A DNA stretch of 64,000 nt from Rhizobium brockwellii (GCF_000769405.2 NZ_CP053439.1:4577001-4641000); one strand, 5' to 3'; shown: positions 37,468 through 48,702, counted from the stretch's first letter. Numbers and translations are program-made. Notes: generated by a model not told the origin, from the sequence alone.

Positions 37468-38469
37468 ATGACAGCGAAGAAAAAACCGAAGGTCTACATC
37501 ACCCGCAAGCTGCCGGATGCCGTCGAAACCCGGATGCGCGAACTCTTCGACGCCGAGCTGAACATCGACGACGCGCCGCGCTCCGTTGCCGAGCTGATCG
37601 CCGCGGTCAAGACCGCCGACGTGCTGGTGCCGACTGTCACCGATCGTATCGACGCGGCGCTGATCGAAGAGGCGGGACCGCAGATGAAGCTGATTGCGAG
37701 CTTCTCCAACGGCACCGATCACATCGACGTCGAGGCGGCGGCGCGCAAGGGCATCACCGTCACCAACACGCCGAACGTCCTGACAGAGGACACCGCCGAT
37801 ATGACCATGGCGCTGATTCTCGCTGTTCCGAGAAGGCTCGGCGAAGGTGCGCGCGTGCTGACCGATAAGCCGGGCGAATGGGCAGGCTGGTCTCCCACCT
37901 GGATGCTCGGCCGGCGCATTCACGGCAAGCGCATCGGCATTGTCGGCATGGGCCGCATCGGCACGGCGGTGGCCCGCCGCGCCAAGGCTTTCGGCCTGTC
38001 GATCCACTACCACAACCGCAAGCGCGTCAATCCGGCCGTCGAGGACGAGCTGGAGGCGACCTATTGGGAAAGCCTCGACCAGATGCTTGCCCGCGTCGAC
38101 ATCGTTTCGGTGAATTGCCCGTCGACGCCGGCCACCTTCCACCTGATCTCCGCCCGCCGTCTGGCGCTGTTGCAGCCGACAGCCTATCTCGTCAACACTG
38201 CGCGCGGCGACGTGGTCGATGAAGCTGCGCTGATCAAGTGCCTGAGGGAGGGCCGGATCGCCGGCGCGGGCCTCGACGTCTTCGAGAACGAGCCTGCCGT
38301 CAACCCGAGGCTCATCAAGCTCGCCAATGAGGGCAAGGTCGTGCTGCTGCCGCATATGAGTTCGGCGACGATCGAAGGCCGCATCGACATGGGCGACAAG
38401 GTCATCATCAATATCCGCACCTTCATCGACGGCCATAGGCCGCCGAATCGGGTACTGCCGGGTCGTTGA
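37468..38469 (+). CDS. D-isomer-specific 2-hydroxyacid dehydrogenase (glyoxylate/hydroxypyruvate reductase type)
   Basis: A 333-residue enzyme. The NAD(P)-binding motif is GMGRIGTAVARRAKAFG. Catalytic residues are Arg in NTARGDVVDE, Glu in DVFENEP and His in LLPHMSSAT (the usual GS/AS follows). The residues after strand 2 (HYHNRKR) suggest NADPH preference, as in GhrB-like enzymes. The physiological substrate, glyoxylate or hydroxypyruvate, is inference. It is a single gene, divergent from the SH3 protein gene. Confidence 0.9.
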   Translation: MTAKKKPKVYITRKLPDAVETRMRELFDAELNIDDAPRSVAELIAAVKTADVLVPTVTDRIDAALIEEAGPQMKLIASFSNGTDHIDVEAAARKGITVTNTPNVLTEDTADMTMALILAVPRRLGEGARVLTDKPGEWAGWSPTWMLGRRIHGKRIGIVGMGRIGTAVARRAKAFGLSIHYHNRKRVNPAVEDELEATYWESLDQMLARVDIVSVNCPSTPATFHLISARRLALLQPTAYLVNTARGDVVDEAALIKCLREGRIAGAGLDVFENEPAVNPRLIKLANEGKVVLLPHMSSATIEGRIDMGDKVIINIRTFIDGHRPPNRVLPGR

Positions 38470-38482
38470 AGAATGCTGTAAG

Positions 38483-38971
38483 TCAGGCGACGCAGATTGG
38501 AGGCGCAAGAACCTTGCGCATTTCGACGAACGTCGTCCTGGCAAAACCGGGATGCGCCTTTTCGGCGGTTCTGGAAAATCCCCAGGCTGCAAAGACGGCG
38601 TGATTGTCGGTGAGTTCGATCCGCGTTTCCAGCCGCAAGGCGGGAAGGCCGAGCGCCGCTGCCGTCTCCTCGGCAATCGTCAGCAGCCGTTTGCCGAGGC
38701 CCTTGCCTTGTACCTCAGGCAGGACGGCGAGCTTGCCGACATAGAGACAATCGGCCTCCGGCCGCAGGAAGAGGCAGCCGATCAGTTTTTCGCCGTCGAT
38801 GGCGACATGGCCGATCTCGGTCCTGGCCTTTTCGGCCAGTGATGCCGTCGTCAGCTTGAGCGCCGAAGATGGCGGGTCGATCCTGCCGTTCATGGAGGCG
38901 AAGGAGGCGAGGATGAGTGCCAGCAATTCGTCCCAGCGCGTGAAGGTCTGATCAAGAGAAATAATCGTCAT
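38483..38971 (-). CDS. GNAT-family N-acetyltransferase
   Basis: A 162-residue GNAT with acetyl-CoA loop VLPEVQGKGLGKRLLTIAEE and GCLFLRPEADCLYVGKLAV. The substrate is unknown. Its ATG overlaps the stop of the upstream moeB-like gene by four bases, making it the third gene of recF-moeB-GNAT on the minus strand. Confidence 0.85.
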   Translation of the reverse strand: MTIISLDQTFTRWDELLALILASFASMNGRIDPPSSALKLTTASLAEKARTEIGHVAIDGEKLIGCLFLRPEADCLYVGKLAVLPEVQGKGLGKRLLTIAEETAAALGLPALRLETRIELTDNHAVFAAWGFSRTAEKAHPGFARTTFVEMRKVLAPPICVA

Positions 38972-39792
38972 CCGGCCTGTCTCTGTGTCGTACGGCGTCG
39001 TTTGTAGCGGATGGTGTCGAACCGGGCCGAGAGCGCGTCGTAGAGCAGCAACCGTCCGACCAACGGTTCGCCGGTGCCGGTGACGAGCTTGATCGCCTCC
39101 ATCGCCATCATCGTGCCGATGACGCCGGTCAGCGCGCCGATGATGCCGGCCTCGGCGCAGGCAGGGATCAGTCCGGCCGGCGGCGCTTCCGGAAACAGGT
39201 CACGATATCCAGGGTTGGGCGTTCCGTCCTCAGCCGTTTCATACGGCTTGAGAACCGTCAGCGAGCCGTCGAACCGCCCGACGGCGCCGGTGACGAGCGG
39301 AATGCGCGCTTCATCAGCCGCATCGGCGGCGGCATAACGGGTGTCGAAATTGTCGGAGCCGTCGATCAGCAGATCGAAACCGGAGAGCTGACGGCGGGCC
39401 GCCTCCGGGGAAAAGCGTTCCTCGAAGCGGATCAGTCGGACATGCGGATTGAGCCTGGCGATGGCGAAGGCGGCACTCTCCGTCTTCAATTCGCCGATCG
39501 TGCCGGAATCATGGATCACCTGGCGCTGCAGGTTCGACAGCGACACCCGGTCGTCGTCAACGATCCCAAGCGTGCCGACGCCGGCTGCGGCCAGATATTG
39601 CAGGACCGGCGCACCGAGGCCACCGGCGCCGATCACCAGCACGCGGGCGGCTTTCAGTTTCTGCTGGCCGGCGCCGCCGATCTCGGGGAGCAGGATATGG
39701 CGGTGATAGCGCGCGATTTCTTCCGGGCTGAGCGGTTCCATGGCGCCGATGTTATCATGACGCCCGACGCCGGGAAAAGCCGCCTCCGTCAT
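38968..39792 (-). CDS. moeB: MoeB/ThiF/HesA-family adenylyltransferase
   Basis: A 274-residue E1-like enzyme that adenylates the C-terminus of a ubiquitin-like sulfur carrier (MoaD or ThiS). The ATP-binding loop is VLVIGAGGLGAPVLQYLAAAG, with SLSNLQRQVIHD and GSDNFDTRYAAADAA. The zinc-binding cysteines of MoeB appear lost: the usual CYRC region reads PGYRDLFPE and only one Cys (IPACAEAG) is present. The start at 39792 overlaps the recF stop (ATGA) and has GGAAGGG upstream; 39741 is an alternative. Confidence 0.86.
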   Translation of the reverse strand: MTEAAFPGVGRHDNIGAMEPLSPEEIARYHRHILLPEIGGAGQQKLKAARVLVIGAGGLGAPVLQYLAAAGVGTLGIVDDDRVSLSNLQRQVIHDSGTIGELKTESAAFAIARLNPHVRLIRFEERFSPEAARRQLSGFDLLIDGSDNFDTRYAAADAADEARIPLVTGAVGRFDGSLTVLKPYETAEDGTPNPGYRDLFPEAPPAGLIPACAEAGIIGALTGVIGTMMAMEAIKLVTGTGEPLVGRLLLYDALSARFDTIRYKRRRTTQRQAG

Positions 39793-40913
39793 TCGAACAC
39801 CCTTCCGTCGGCCACCGTGAAAAATTGCGCCCTGTCACCGAGTGCTGAAAACATCGCGCGATCCGTTCCGGTCATGAAGGCCTGGCCGCCGAGCCCGTCG
39901 ATAAGGTCGAATAACGCGGCGCGGCGACCCTCGTCGAGATGCGCCGCGATCTCGTCGAGCAGCAGGATCGGCGCATGGCCGGTGAGATTGCCGACGAGCC
40001 GGGCATGCGCAAGCACGAGGCCGACCAGCAGCGCTTTCTGCTCGCCGGTGGAGCAACGCTCCGCCTCCATCGCCTTTTCGCGGTGATGCACGATGAGATC
40101 GGCCCGATGCGGCCCCTCGAGCGTGCGCCCTGCGCCAGCATCGCGGTAGCGGCTCTCCCCCAGCATCGCCGCATAGTCGTCCTCAAGGTCGACCGAGGGA
40201 CGCGAGAACTGACCGTCCATGAAGCCCGAGAGCTGCAGCGATGCCGAAGGGAAGGGCGACGTTTCTCGGGTTTCCTCGATCAGCCGGGTCAGCAGGCCGA
40301 GCATCTCCTGTCGGGCGAGCGCCATGGCGATGCCGAGGCTTGCCATCTGCTCCTCGATGCCGGCAAGCCAGGAGGGGTCGAAGCGGCCTTCATCCAGCAA
40401 TTTGTTGCGGCTGCGCATAGCGCGCTCGAAATCGCTGGCACGGCGGCCATGGGCGGGATCGAGCGACAGCACCAACCGGTCGAGAAAACGGCGCCGGTCG
40501 GAAGAGGCGCCGGTGAAGAGACCGTCCATCGCCGGTGTCAGCCAGAGAAGGCGCAGATGGTCGGTCAGTTCGTCGGCAGTCTTTGCCGTCGTGCCATTGA
40601 TGCGCAGCCTGCGGGCGGTGATCTCCTCGCTCGTTTCGATGCCGGTGCCGATCTCGACGTCGCCTTCCATGCCGTCGAGTGCGGCGAAGATCGAAAAACC
40701 GCCGGCGGCGCCGACACGGGTAATGTCGCCATAGGCCGCGCGGCGCAGACCGCGGCCAGGCGAAAGCAGAGAAACCGCCTCCATGAGATTGGTCTTGCCG
40801 GCGCCGTTGTCTCCCGTCAGCACGGCATGCTGACCATCAAGGGTAAGGGCCGCCGCCGCATAGTTGCGGAAGTCTGTCAGCTTCAGGCGGGAAAGAGAAA
40901 CCTTGTGCGGCAT
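39789..40913 (-). CDS. recF: DNA replication and repair protein RecF
   Basis: A 374-residue RecF, an SMC-like ATPase that helps load RecA at gaps. Walker A is LTGDNGAGKTNLMEAV, and the ABC signature and Walker B appear as CSTGEQKALLVGLVLAHA and PILLLDEIAAHLDE. The start is 40913 (MPHKVSLSRLKLTDFRNY). It heads recF-moeB-GNAT. It is not next to dnaN or gyrB here, as is usual in alphaproteobacteria. Confidence 0.95.
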   Translation of the reverse strand: MPHKVSLSRLKLTDFRNYAAAALTLDGQHAVLTGDNGAGKTNLMEAVSLLSPGRGLRRAAYGDITRVGAAGGFSIFAALDGMEGDVEIGTGIETSEEITARRLRINGTTAKTADELTDHLRLLWLTPAMDGLFTGASSDRRRFLDRLVLSLDPAHGRRASDFERAMRSRNKLLDEGRFDPSWLAGIEEQMASLGIAMALARQEMLGLLTRLIEETRETSPFPSASLQLSGFMDGQFSRPSVDLEDDYAAMLGESRYRDAGAGRTLEGPHRADLIVHHREKAMEAERCSTGEQKALLVGLVLAHARLVGNLTGHAPILLLDEIAAHLDEGRRAALFDLIDGLGGQAFMTGTDRAMFSALGDRAQFFTVADGRVFE

Positions 40914-41377
40914 CGAATGTCCGGAATCGTAAAGCGTGACAGCTAAGCCGAAGCGGCGCTGATGGCAAGGCTGGCAGCTTTTTGGCCGTGGATCGCGCAC
41001 CGTCGGTGCTGCCGGAAATCAAGCCTTTGATGGTATGTAGGGACGCGGCGGCTGGCGCCACACAGGACATATATTCCAGATGATCCGTGACCGAAGTCCT
41101 TGTGTCCGACATCCTCGCGATGGAATGGCATGACACTTTCGAAATTCTGCTAAAAATACAACCATCCGAGATGGCCTGACATCGCCAAACCGATCCCGCA
41201 GACAGTCATTGCCAATGTCTTCCAACGCCGGATATTCAAGGTTTACCGCCATCCTCTAAGGCTATTGACGTAACGTAAAGCCCAAAAAAAGTTGGTTGAA
41301 TTTTGCAACTGCAGGGTTGAGTTATCCGGCGCAAACGATATGGTAAACGGACCATTTATGTATAAGAGAGTGATGAA
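40914..41377. other. Intergenic region between recF and the XRE regulator gene
   Basis: About 460 bases between divergent genes. It must contain both promoters. There is a small hairpin GTTG-AATTTTG-CAAC at about 41294-41308. Short frames on the minus strand lack ribosome sites. I see no repeat family A or B copy and no RNA gene. Confidence 0.4.
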
Positions 41378-41743
41378 GTGCCAGATCCGGTTGATATTAT
41401 CGTCGGTCGCAACGTCAGACAGTTTCGCGCCCTTCGCCGTGTTTCCCAGCTTGAGCTTGGCGAAGCACTCGGACTGACTTTCCAGCAGATCCAGAAATAC
41501 GAAAAGGGGGCGAACCGCGTTTCCGCCAGCAAGCTGCATCAGATCGCGGTTTTTCTCGACGTCGAGATCTCTGCTCTCTTCGAGGGTGCCGGCATGTCGC
41601 CATTTGGCAGCCGTGTCGAACTCAGCCCCGACGCCTACGCGCTTGCGCTGAGCTACGACAAGCTGAACTCACCGGCAGGCAAGGAAGCGGTCAAGACCAT
41701 CGTCACCCTCATGACGGGCGAAGCGGCCGAAACCGCCGCCTGA
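41378..41743 (+). CDS. XRE-family transcriptional regulator
   Basis: A 121-residue single-domain regulator with a Cro/CI helix-turn-helix at about residues 8-65 ([35 protein letters not shown]). A short helical C-terminus ([21 protein letters not shown]) follows. The start is GTG 41378 with AGAGAG upstream. This type is frequent in rhizobia, often as several paralogues. The target is unknown. Confidence 0.87.
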   Translation: MPDPVDIIVGRNVRQFRALRRVSQLELGEALGLTFQQIQKYEKGANRVSASKLHQIAVFLDVEISALFEGAGMSPFGSRVELSPDAYALALSYDKLNSPAGKEAVKTIVTLMTGEAAETAA

Positions 41744-41902
41744 TTCCACTGCAGCAATCACGGTTCGCACGGAAAGGCACGACCTATTCAAGGTCTGGAT
41801 GATTTCCGGACACCTGCGAGTGTGCAGCGGTATTGGGGGATGAAGTGCATCAGGACAAAGACCGATAGCAGACCGCCTGATTGAGGTTGGCTGCCGCGCG
41901 CT

Positions 41903-42103
41903 TCAGTGTATCTCGCATTCGTGCAGCGCCATCAGCAGATCGTCCTGCGTCTGGTGGCCGGCATGATAGAGGTCGATCGCGATGCTGGCGATGGAAAGGC
42001 CTTGCTGGCTGCGAAGCTTGATGTTGCGCTCGGCGCACCATGTGTAGATGGCGCCGGCGAGAACGTCGACGTCTTCGGACTGAGATGAAAAGGCTGGCGC
42101 CAT
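41903..42103 (-). CDS. Small conserved-looking protein of unknown function
   Basis: A 66-residue acidic protein starting MAPAFSSQSEDVDVLAG and ending LLMALHECEIH. Predominantly helical by composition, no membrane helix, two cysteines. I do not recognise the family. The ATG at 42103 lies at the edge of a repeat-like segment. Codon use matches the neighbours, which supports coding. Confidence 0.6.
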   Translation of the reverse strand: MAPAFSSQSEDVDVLAGAIYTWCAERNIKLRSQQGLSIASIAIDLYHAGHQTQDDLLMALHECEIH

Positions 42104-42130
42104 GGTCGATACCCTTGGTTTGTTTGTTGC

Positions 42131-42208
42131 CGCTAGCGCTAAGGACGCTCTATCACTTTGATTTGGTGCATGACCCCAAAATCGATTCCGATTCCCGGGG
42201 TCATGCAC
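42131..42208. repeat. Diverged palindromic repeat family B, copy 2
   Basis: GCGCTAAGGACGCTCTATCACTTTGATTTGG, then GTGCATGACCCC and its partner GGGGTCATGCAC flanking AATCGATTCCGATTC. The order of blocks is that of family B, but the right-hand palindrome has different arms. Confidence 0.6.
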
Positions 42209-42354
42209 TGACGGCAGAGACTGAATTCATTTGGAAAACTTGCAAGCGGCATCATCTGGCTGCGTTAATGCAAGTCGTCGTCCCGTCCGCCACCGTATCG
42301 ATCCGGGACAGATTCGCCGGCGTGGATGGGAAGCGTCGCAAATCGGGATTCCTG

Positions 42355-42387
42355 GAAAAAAAACCGGAGACGTTTCCGTCCCCGGCT
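42355..42387 (-). terminator. Intrinsic terminator of dnaK-dnaJ
   Basis: Minus strand: CCGGGGACG-GAAA-CGTCTCCGG (one G-U pair) followed by eight T, about 25 bases after the dnaJ stop. GNRA-type loop. Confidence 0.93.
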
Positions 42388-42413
42388 TTCGAAATAGGCG
42401 TGTCGATCGTGGC

Positions 42414-43544
42414 TCAGCCTTCGAAGAATTCCTTCATGCGGGCAAAGAAGCCCGTCGATTCGGGATTGTTCTCCTTGGAGGAAAGCTGCTCGAATTCCTG
42501 AAGCAGTTCGCGCTGGCGCTTGGTAAGCTTCTGCGGCGTCTCGATCTGGATCTGGATGTAGAGGTCGCCCGTCTGCACCGAACGCAGCACCGGCATGCCC
42601 TTGCCCTTGAGGCGGAACTGTTTGCCGACCTGCGTGCCCTCGGGCACCGTCACGCGCGACTTGGTGCCGTCGAGCGTCGCCACGTCGAAGGTTCCGCCGA
42701 GCGCGGCCGTCGTCATTGAGATCGGAACGGCGCAATAGAGATCGGCTCCGTCGCGCTGATAGAATTCATGCGGTTTGACGGACAGGAAGATATAGAGGTC
42801 GCCTGCCGGTCCGCCGCGGGCGCCGGCTTCGCCTTCGCCCTGCAGGCGGATGCGCGTGCCGTCCTCGATGCCGGCAGGAATATTGACTGAGAGCGAACGC
42901 TCCTCCGTCACCCGGCCCTGGCCGTGGCACTTCGGGCACGGATCGGGAATGATCTGACCGCGGCCGTGGCAGGTCGGGCAGGTCCGTTCGATCGAGAAGA
43001 AGCCCTGTGCCGCGCGCACGCGCCCCGTTCCCTGGCAGGTGCCGCAGTTCTTCGGCTGCGTGCCGGGCTTGGCGCCTGAACCCGAACAGACGTCACAGGT
43101 GATCGAAGTCGGAACGCGGATCTGCGCCGTCTTGCCGGAGAAAGACTCTTCCAGCGTTATTTCCATGTTGTAGCGAAGATCGGCGCCGCGCTCGCGGCCG
43201 CCCGACGAGCGCTGGCGCGCGCGCCCACCACCCATCATTTCGCCGAAGATATCTTCGAAGATGTCGGAGAAACCGCCGCCGGCAAATCCGCCGCCGCCGC
43301 CGCCGCCCATACCGCCATGTTCGAATGCCGCATGGCCATAACGATCATAGGCCGCCCGCTTCTGCGGGTCCTTGAGCATCTCGTAGGCTTCGTTGATTTC
43401 CTTGAACTTCCGCTCGGCGTCCTTGTCATCCGGGTTCTTGTCCGGATGGAATTTCATCGCCAATTTGCGAAAGGCGCTTTTCAGCTCTTTTTCGTCCGCC
43501 GTCTTGGCTACACCCAGAGTTTCGTAAAAGTCCGCTTTTGCCAT
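42414..43544 (-). CDS. dnaJ: Chaperone DnaJ
   Basis: A 376-residue class A Hsp40. It has a J domain with HPD in [10 protein letters not shown] (about residues 1-70), a Gly/Phe-rich linker with [15 protein letters not shown], the four CxxCxGxG zinc modules (about 140-215, e.g. CPTCHGRG), and the C-terminal substrate domains. It stimulates DnaK ATPase. It lies 86 bases after dnaK with an intercistronic hairpin between them. Confidence 0.96.
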   Translation of the reverse strand: MAKADFYETLGVAKTADEKELKSAFRKLAMKFHPDKNPDDKDAERKFKEINEAYEMLKDPQKRAAYDRYGHAAFEHGGMGGGGGGGFAGGGFSDIFEDIFGEMMGGGRARQRSSGGRERGADLRYNMEITLEESFSGKTAQIRVPTSITCDVCSGSGAKPGTQPKNCGTCQGTGRVRAAQGFFSIERTCPTCHGRGQIIPDPCPKCHGQGRVTEERSLSVNIPAGIEDGTRIRLQGEGEAGARGGPAGDLYIFLSVKPHEFYQRDGADLYCAVPISMTTAALGGTFDVATLDGTKSRVTVPEGTQVGKQFRLKGKGMPVLRSVQTGDLYIQIQIETPQKLTKRQRELLQEFEQLSSKENNPESTGFFARMKEFFEG

Positions 43545-43572
43545 TAAGGATTAAACCCCGGAAATGGATTTT

Positions 43573-43596
43573 CCGGCTGCCATGGTGAGCAGCCGG
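43573..43596. other. Intercistronic hairpin between dnaK and dnaJ
   Basis: An eight-bp stem CCGGCTGC / GCAGCCGG with an eight-base loop in the 86-base gap. No U-run follows on either strand, so it probably affects mRNA processing or the dnaK:dnaJ ratio rather than terminating. Confidence 0.5.
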
Positions 43597-43630
43597 ATCA
43601 GATGTTGAAGCATAACCACGCCGTCGCGGA

Positions 43631-45547
<1,917 letters not shown>

Positions 45548-45660
45548 GTCATTCTCTCCTTGAAGCAAGCTGTCGGAACCCCGAGAAGGCATTTCCCTGA
45601 CAGCCCCTTACGGGATGGGTCTACTTGAGATTACGCAATCGTGATTGCGGTGATGCGGCG

Positions 45661-45690
45661 TATATAAGGAGCGGTTTTCTGGACTGCAAG
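45661..45690 (-). promoter_or_regulatory. Probable RpoH (sigma-32) promoter of dnaKJ
   Basis: On the minus strand, CTTGCA and CTTATATA are separated by about 16 bases, roughly 115-145 bases before the dnaK start. CTTG at -35 with a C-T-A-T-rich -10 is the alphaproteobacterial heat-shock pattern. It was identified by eye only. Confidence 0.6.
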
Positions 45691-45793
45691 GCGAGAAATG
45701 CCCCGGAATCCAGCAAAACGAATGTGTTGCCTTCAATTTTTACGGTAGCCGGGAAAGAGGTCGCCCCATGTCCGGAAAGCGGCCATATTTTAC

Positions 45794-45893
45794 GGCATGT
45801 CGCGCAAAACTGTGCGGCGATTTTGCGACCACGACATGCGTAAAACAAAGACCTGAAGCGCGAGGCGCGAATCTGAAAGATCGCGACGCGCTT
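45794..45893. repeat. Palindromic repeat family A, copy 4
   Basis: GGCATGTCGCGCAAAACTG, core with two substitutions (GCGGCGATTTTGCG), CGACATGCGTAAAAC, then a second palindromic block around GAAAGATCGCGACGCGCTTAA. It lies between the PBP gene and the dnaK promoter. Confidence 0.85.
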
Positions 45894-45931
45894 AAGGGCA
45901 TCGGGCTTGTGCGGGGCATACAGCAAAGATC

Positions 45932-48268
45932 TCACTGGCCCATGATCAGATCGAGCAGCGTCGTGCGCCGCGGCTGGACGGAAGAGGTGGTCTGCGCCCC
46001 CCCGACATCGCCGGGTGGAACCATGCCCTCATAGTTCGAACCCCCGCCTTCGGCAATGTCTGCGGGCGGAACCGGGCCATTGCCGGAGCTTGCCCCCTGC
46101 TGTCGGGCAGGCGCTTGCGGATAGCGGTTTGCATTGTCGTCGCCGCCGAAGACGCCGGAAATAATGCCGCCGATCGTCGAAGGCGGCGCTTCGGCCGTCA
46201 TCGGTTGCCCGCTGCCAAACTGCCCATTGCCCGGTGCCTCAGCCATCGGCTGACCATTGTTCGGATCGACGATCAACTGGCCGTTGCCGAAGAGCGGTGC
46301 CGGCGAAAGACCCTTGTGGGCGGCGATCATGAATTCCTTCCAGGCCTTGGCGGGCAAGCCGCCGCCGGTCACCTTCTTCATCGGCTTGCCGTCGTCATTG
46401 CCGAACCAGACGCCGGTGGTCAGGTTGCTGGTGAAGCCGACGAAGAGCGCGTCGCGCGAATTCTGTGTCGTGCCGGTCTTTCCCGCCGCCTGCCAGCCGG
46501 GGATCTTGGCGCTCTTGCCGGTGCCGTTGTCGATGACGCCCATCATCATCGCATCCATCTGGGCGACGATCTGCTCGGACAGCACGCGCGGCGGGCTGTC
46601 ATAGGTATTTTCGTAGAGAACCTTGCCCTCGGCCGTCGTCACCCGGCGGATGACGTGCGGCGTCGCCTTGTAGCCGCCATTCATGAATGCGGCATAGGAG
46701 GCGGTGAGTTCCATCAGCGATACCTCGGACGTGCCGAGCGCGATCGAGGCGTTCGGTTGCAGCTCGCTTTCGATGCCGAGCCGGTGGGCAAGCTTGATCA
46801 CCTGATCCGGCCCGTCATACATCACCAGCTGGGCGGCCACCGTATTCAGCGACTTAGCAAGCGCGGTCGCCAGCGTCACTTCGCCATTGTATTTTTTCTC
46901 GTAATTTTCGGGCGTCCAGTCGCCGATCCGGATCGGCGCGTCGTTGAACACCGAATAGGGCGTCAGCCCCTTCTCGAGTGCTGCGGCATAGACGAAGGGC
47001 TTGAACGAGGAACCCGGCTGGCGTTTGGCCTTGACGGCGCGGTTGAACTGGCTCGTCGCATAATCCCTGCCGCCGACGAGTGCCCGGATCGCGCCGGTGC
47101 CGTCGATCGAGACGAGGGCTGCCTGCGAGGCGTCGAGCTTGCCGCCCTCCTTGTCGAGTACGTCGACCAGCGATTGCTCGGCTTTCTTTTCCAGCGACTT
47201 GTCGATGGTCGTATCGACGATAACGTCTTCCTTGACGTCGCCGATCAGACCCGGCAGCTCGTCCATCACCATGTCGGCGACATAGTGCCCGGCGCCGGAC
47301 CAGTAACTCTTGGCCGATGCCGGGGTCTGCGACATTGCCGTCTTGACCTCGGAATCGGTGATGAAACCTTGTTCGCGCATCGCCGCGAGCACGAGCTGGG
47401 CGCGTGCATTCGCCGCGTCCGCATCGCGGGCCGGCGAAAGCCGCGACGGCGCCTTGAGCAGGCCGGCCAGCACCGCGGCCTCGCCGAGGTTTACGTCACG
47501 TGCCGATTTGTTGAAGTAGCGGCGCGAGGCTGCTTCGACGCCATAGGCGTTCGATCCGAAGAACACCCGGTTGAGATACATGGCAAGGATCTGGTCCTTG
47601 GTGTATTTCTGCTCTAGCCAGAGCGACAGCAGCACTTCCTGCACCTTGCGTTCCAGCGTTCTCTCGGGCGAGAGAAAGAGGTTCTTGGCAAGCTGCTGCG
47701 TCAGCGTCGAGCCACCCTGGACCATGTGGCCAGCCGTGAGATTGGTCACGATCGCCCGGCCGAGCCCGAGCGGGTCGACGCCGAAATGCGAATAGAAACG
47801 CCGATCCTCGATAGCGATGACGGCCTCTGGAATATAGGGCGACATGTTTTCGAGCGACAGTGCCTCGCCGCCGGTGGCGCCGCGATTGGCGATGACGCTG
47901 CCGTCGACAGCGATGATCTTGACGTTCGGTGGCCGCTCCGGGATTGCCCATGTGCTGGCGCTCGGCATGCGCGAGCCATAATAGACCACAAGCCCAGCAA
48001 CGCCGATGCCGGCCCAGATGAAAAGCACGACGCACCAGTAGATCACGCGGCGCAGGAAGCCGAAAAGCCCCCCGCCTTCACGCTCCCGCGGCTCGCGCCG
48101 CCGCCGGGGGGCGGCGCGTTGCGGCGGAGGTTTGGAGCCGCCGCGGCGCTGGGATCGGCCTCCGGCGATGCGATCATCGGCATCGAGCGAGAATTCGTCA
48201 TCGTCGCGCGCCGGGCGGCCGCTGAAGGACGGTTCTATTCTGTCGCCTGATCTGCCTCTGCCTGCCAT
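45932..48268 (-). CDS. Class A penicillin-binding protein (PBP1A family)
   Basis: A 778-residue bifunctional peptidoglycan synthase. An Arg/Pro-rich cytoplasmic N-terminus is followed by a membrane helix at about residues 65-90. The GT51 glycosyltransferase has the catalytic Glu in EDRRFYSHFG (near 152) and GGSTLTQQLAKN. The transpeptidase has the Ser in GSSFKPF (near 423) and KTGTT (near 597). The low-complexity C-terminus is Gly/Pro/Asn/Gln-rich. The start at 48268 (MAGRGRSGD) is favoured; 48289 is possible. A perfect CtrA-type box lies 154 bases upstream. Confidence 0.93.
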   Translation of the reverse strand: MAGRGRSGDRIEPSFSGRPARDDDEFSLDADDRIAGGRSQRRGGSKPPPQRAAPRRRREPREREGGGLFGFLRRVIYWCVVLFIWAGIGVAGLVVYYGSRMPSASTWAIPERPPNVKIIAVDGSVIANRGATGGEALSLENMSPYIPEAVIAIEDRRFYSHFGVDPLGLGRAIVTNLTAGHMVQGGSTLTQQLAKNLFLSPERTLERKVQEVLLSLWLEQKYTKDQILAMYLNRVFFGSNAYGVEAASRRYFNKSARDVNLGEAAVLAGLLKAPSRLSPARDADAANARAQLVLAAMREQGFITDSEVKTAMSQTPASAKSYWSGAGHYVADMVMDELPGLIGDVKEDVIVDTTIDKSLEKKAEQSLVDVLDKEGGKLDASQAALVSIDGTGAIRALVGGRDYATSQFNRAVKAKRQPGSSFKPFVYAAALEKGLTPYSVFNDAPIRIGDWTPENYEKKYNGEVTLATALAKSLNTVAAQLVMYDGPDQVIKLAHRLGIESELQPNASIALGTSEVSLMELTASYAAFMNGGYKATPHVIRRVTTAEGKVLYENTYDSPPRVLSEQIVAQMDAMMMGVIDNGTGKSAKIPGWQAAGKTGTTQNSRDALFVGFTSNLTTGVWFGNDDGKPMKKVTGGGLPAKAWKEFMIAAHKGLSPAPLFGNGQLIVDPNNGQPMAEAPGNGQFGSGQPMTAEAPPSTIGGIISGVFGGDDNANRYPQAPARQQGASSGNGPVPPADIAEGGGSNYEGMVPPGDVGGAQTTSSVQPRRTTLLDLIMGQ

Positions 48269-48327
48269 CGCGGACCGGTCACACCCCATGTTCGATCGCG
48301 AAGCCAACTTCGCATAACGGCGCTCTT

Positions 48328-48392
48328 CTCCAGCGCCGCGCATTTTTTTCAGATGCGCAAAGGACGCTGGAGCACTTTGAGTGCCGCCGTGA
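48328..48392. repeat. Partial palindromic repeat family B, copy 3
   Basis: CAGCGCCGCGCAT-TTTTTTCAG-ATGCGC, then AAAGGACGCTGGAGCACTTTG; the right-hand half with AATCGATTCCG is missing. It lies upstream of the PBP gene. Confidence 0.7.
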
Positions 48393-48421
48393 TCATCCGA
48401 CTGAACTGTAAATGCGGCGAT

Positions 48422-48436
48422 TTAACGGGGTGTTAA
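48422..48436. promoter_or_regulatory. CtrA-type box TTAA-N7-TTAA upstream of the PBP gene
   Basis: TTAACGGGGTGTTAA: perfect TTAA half-sites with seven bases between, the consensus for the cell-cycle regulator CtrA. It lies 154 bases before the PBP start on the minus strand. Confidence 0.5.
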
Positions 48437-48480
48437 TAATGGAAAGCAAAGCAGATCGCGCCGGGCGATAGCATTGGCCT

Positions 48481-48702
48481 TCAGAACTGCCGGGCCTCGT
48501 ATTCGTCGAGCGTTTCCGGGTCCTGCTTGTATTCCCACTCGCCCTGATGAAAGCGGCGCCAGATCTGGCCGGAAGGGTTGAGGTTCGCCCCATCGGAAAG
48601 GCGTACAGGAAGGAGTGGGTTGTGTTTATGCCAAACGGTAACATCTATGGCGGCTGCCCGAGGGGCGAAAAGCCCGAAGAAAGCCAGGTAGTCTTGCGTC
48701 AT
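48481..48702 (-). CDS. Small protein of unknown function
   Basis: A 73-residue frame with a plausible protein end (IWRRFHQGEWEYKQDPETLDEYEARQF), rich in aromatic and charged residues. No signal peptide; a short hydrophobic stretch lies near residues 5-20. The ribosome site before ATG 48702 is weak (GAGGCTGGA). It could continue a small family; I do not recognise it. Confidence 0.5.
   Translation of the reverse strand: MTQDYLAFFGLFAPRAAAIDVTVWHKHNPLLPVRLSDGANLNPSGQIWRRFHQGEWEYKQDPETLDEYEARQF

Noticed and set aside
42104..42208. N-terminal extension of the 66-residue protein to position 42208
   Set aside because: The extension lies across a family B repeat and its translation is unlike the rest of the protein.
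46115..47617. 500-codon open frame opposite the PBP gene
   Set aside because: Same explanation; the minus-strand PBP has all catalytic motifs in place.
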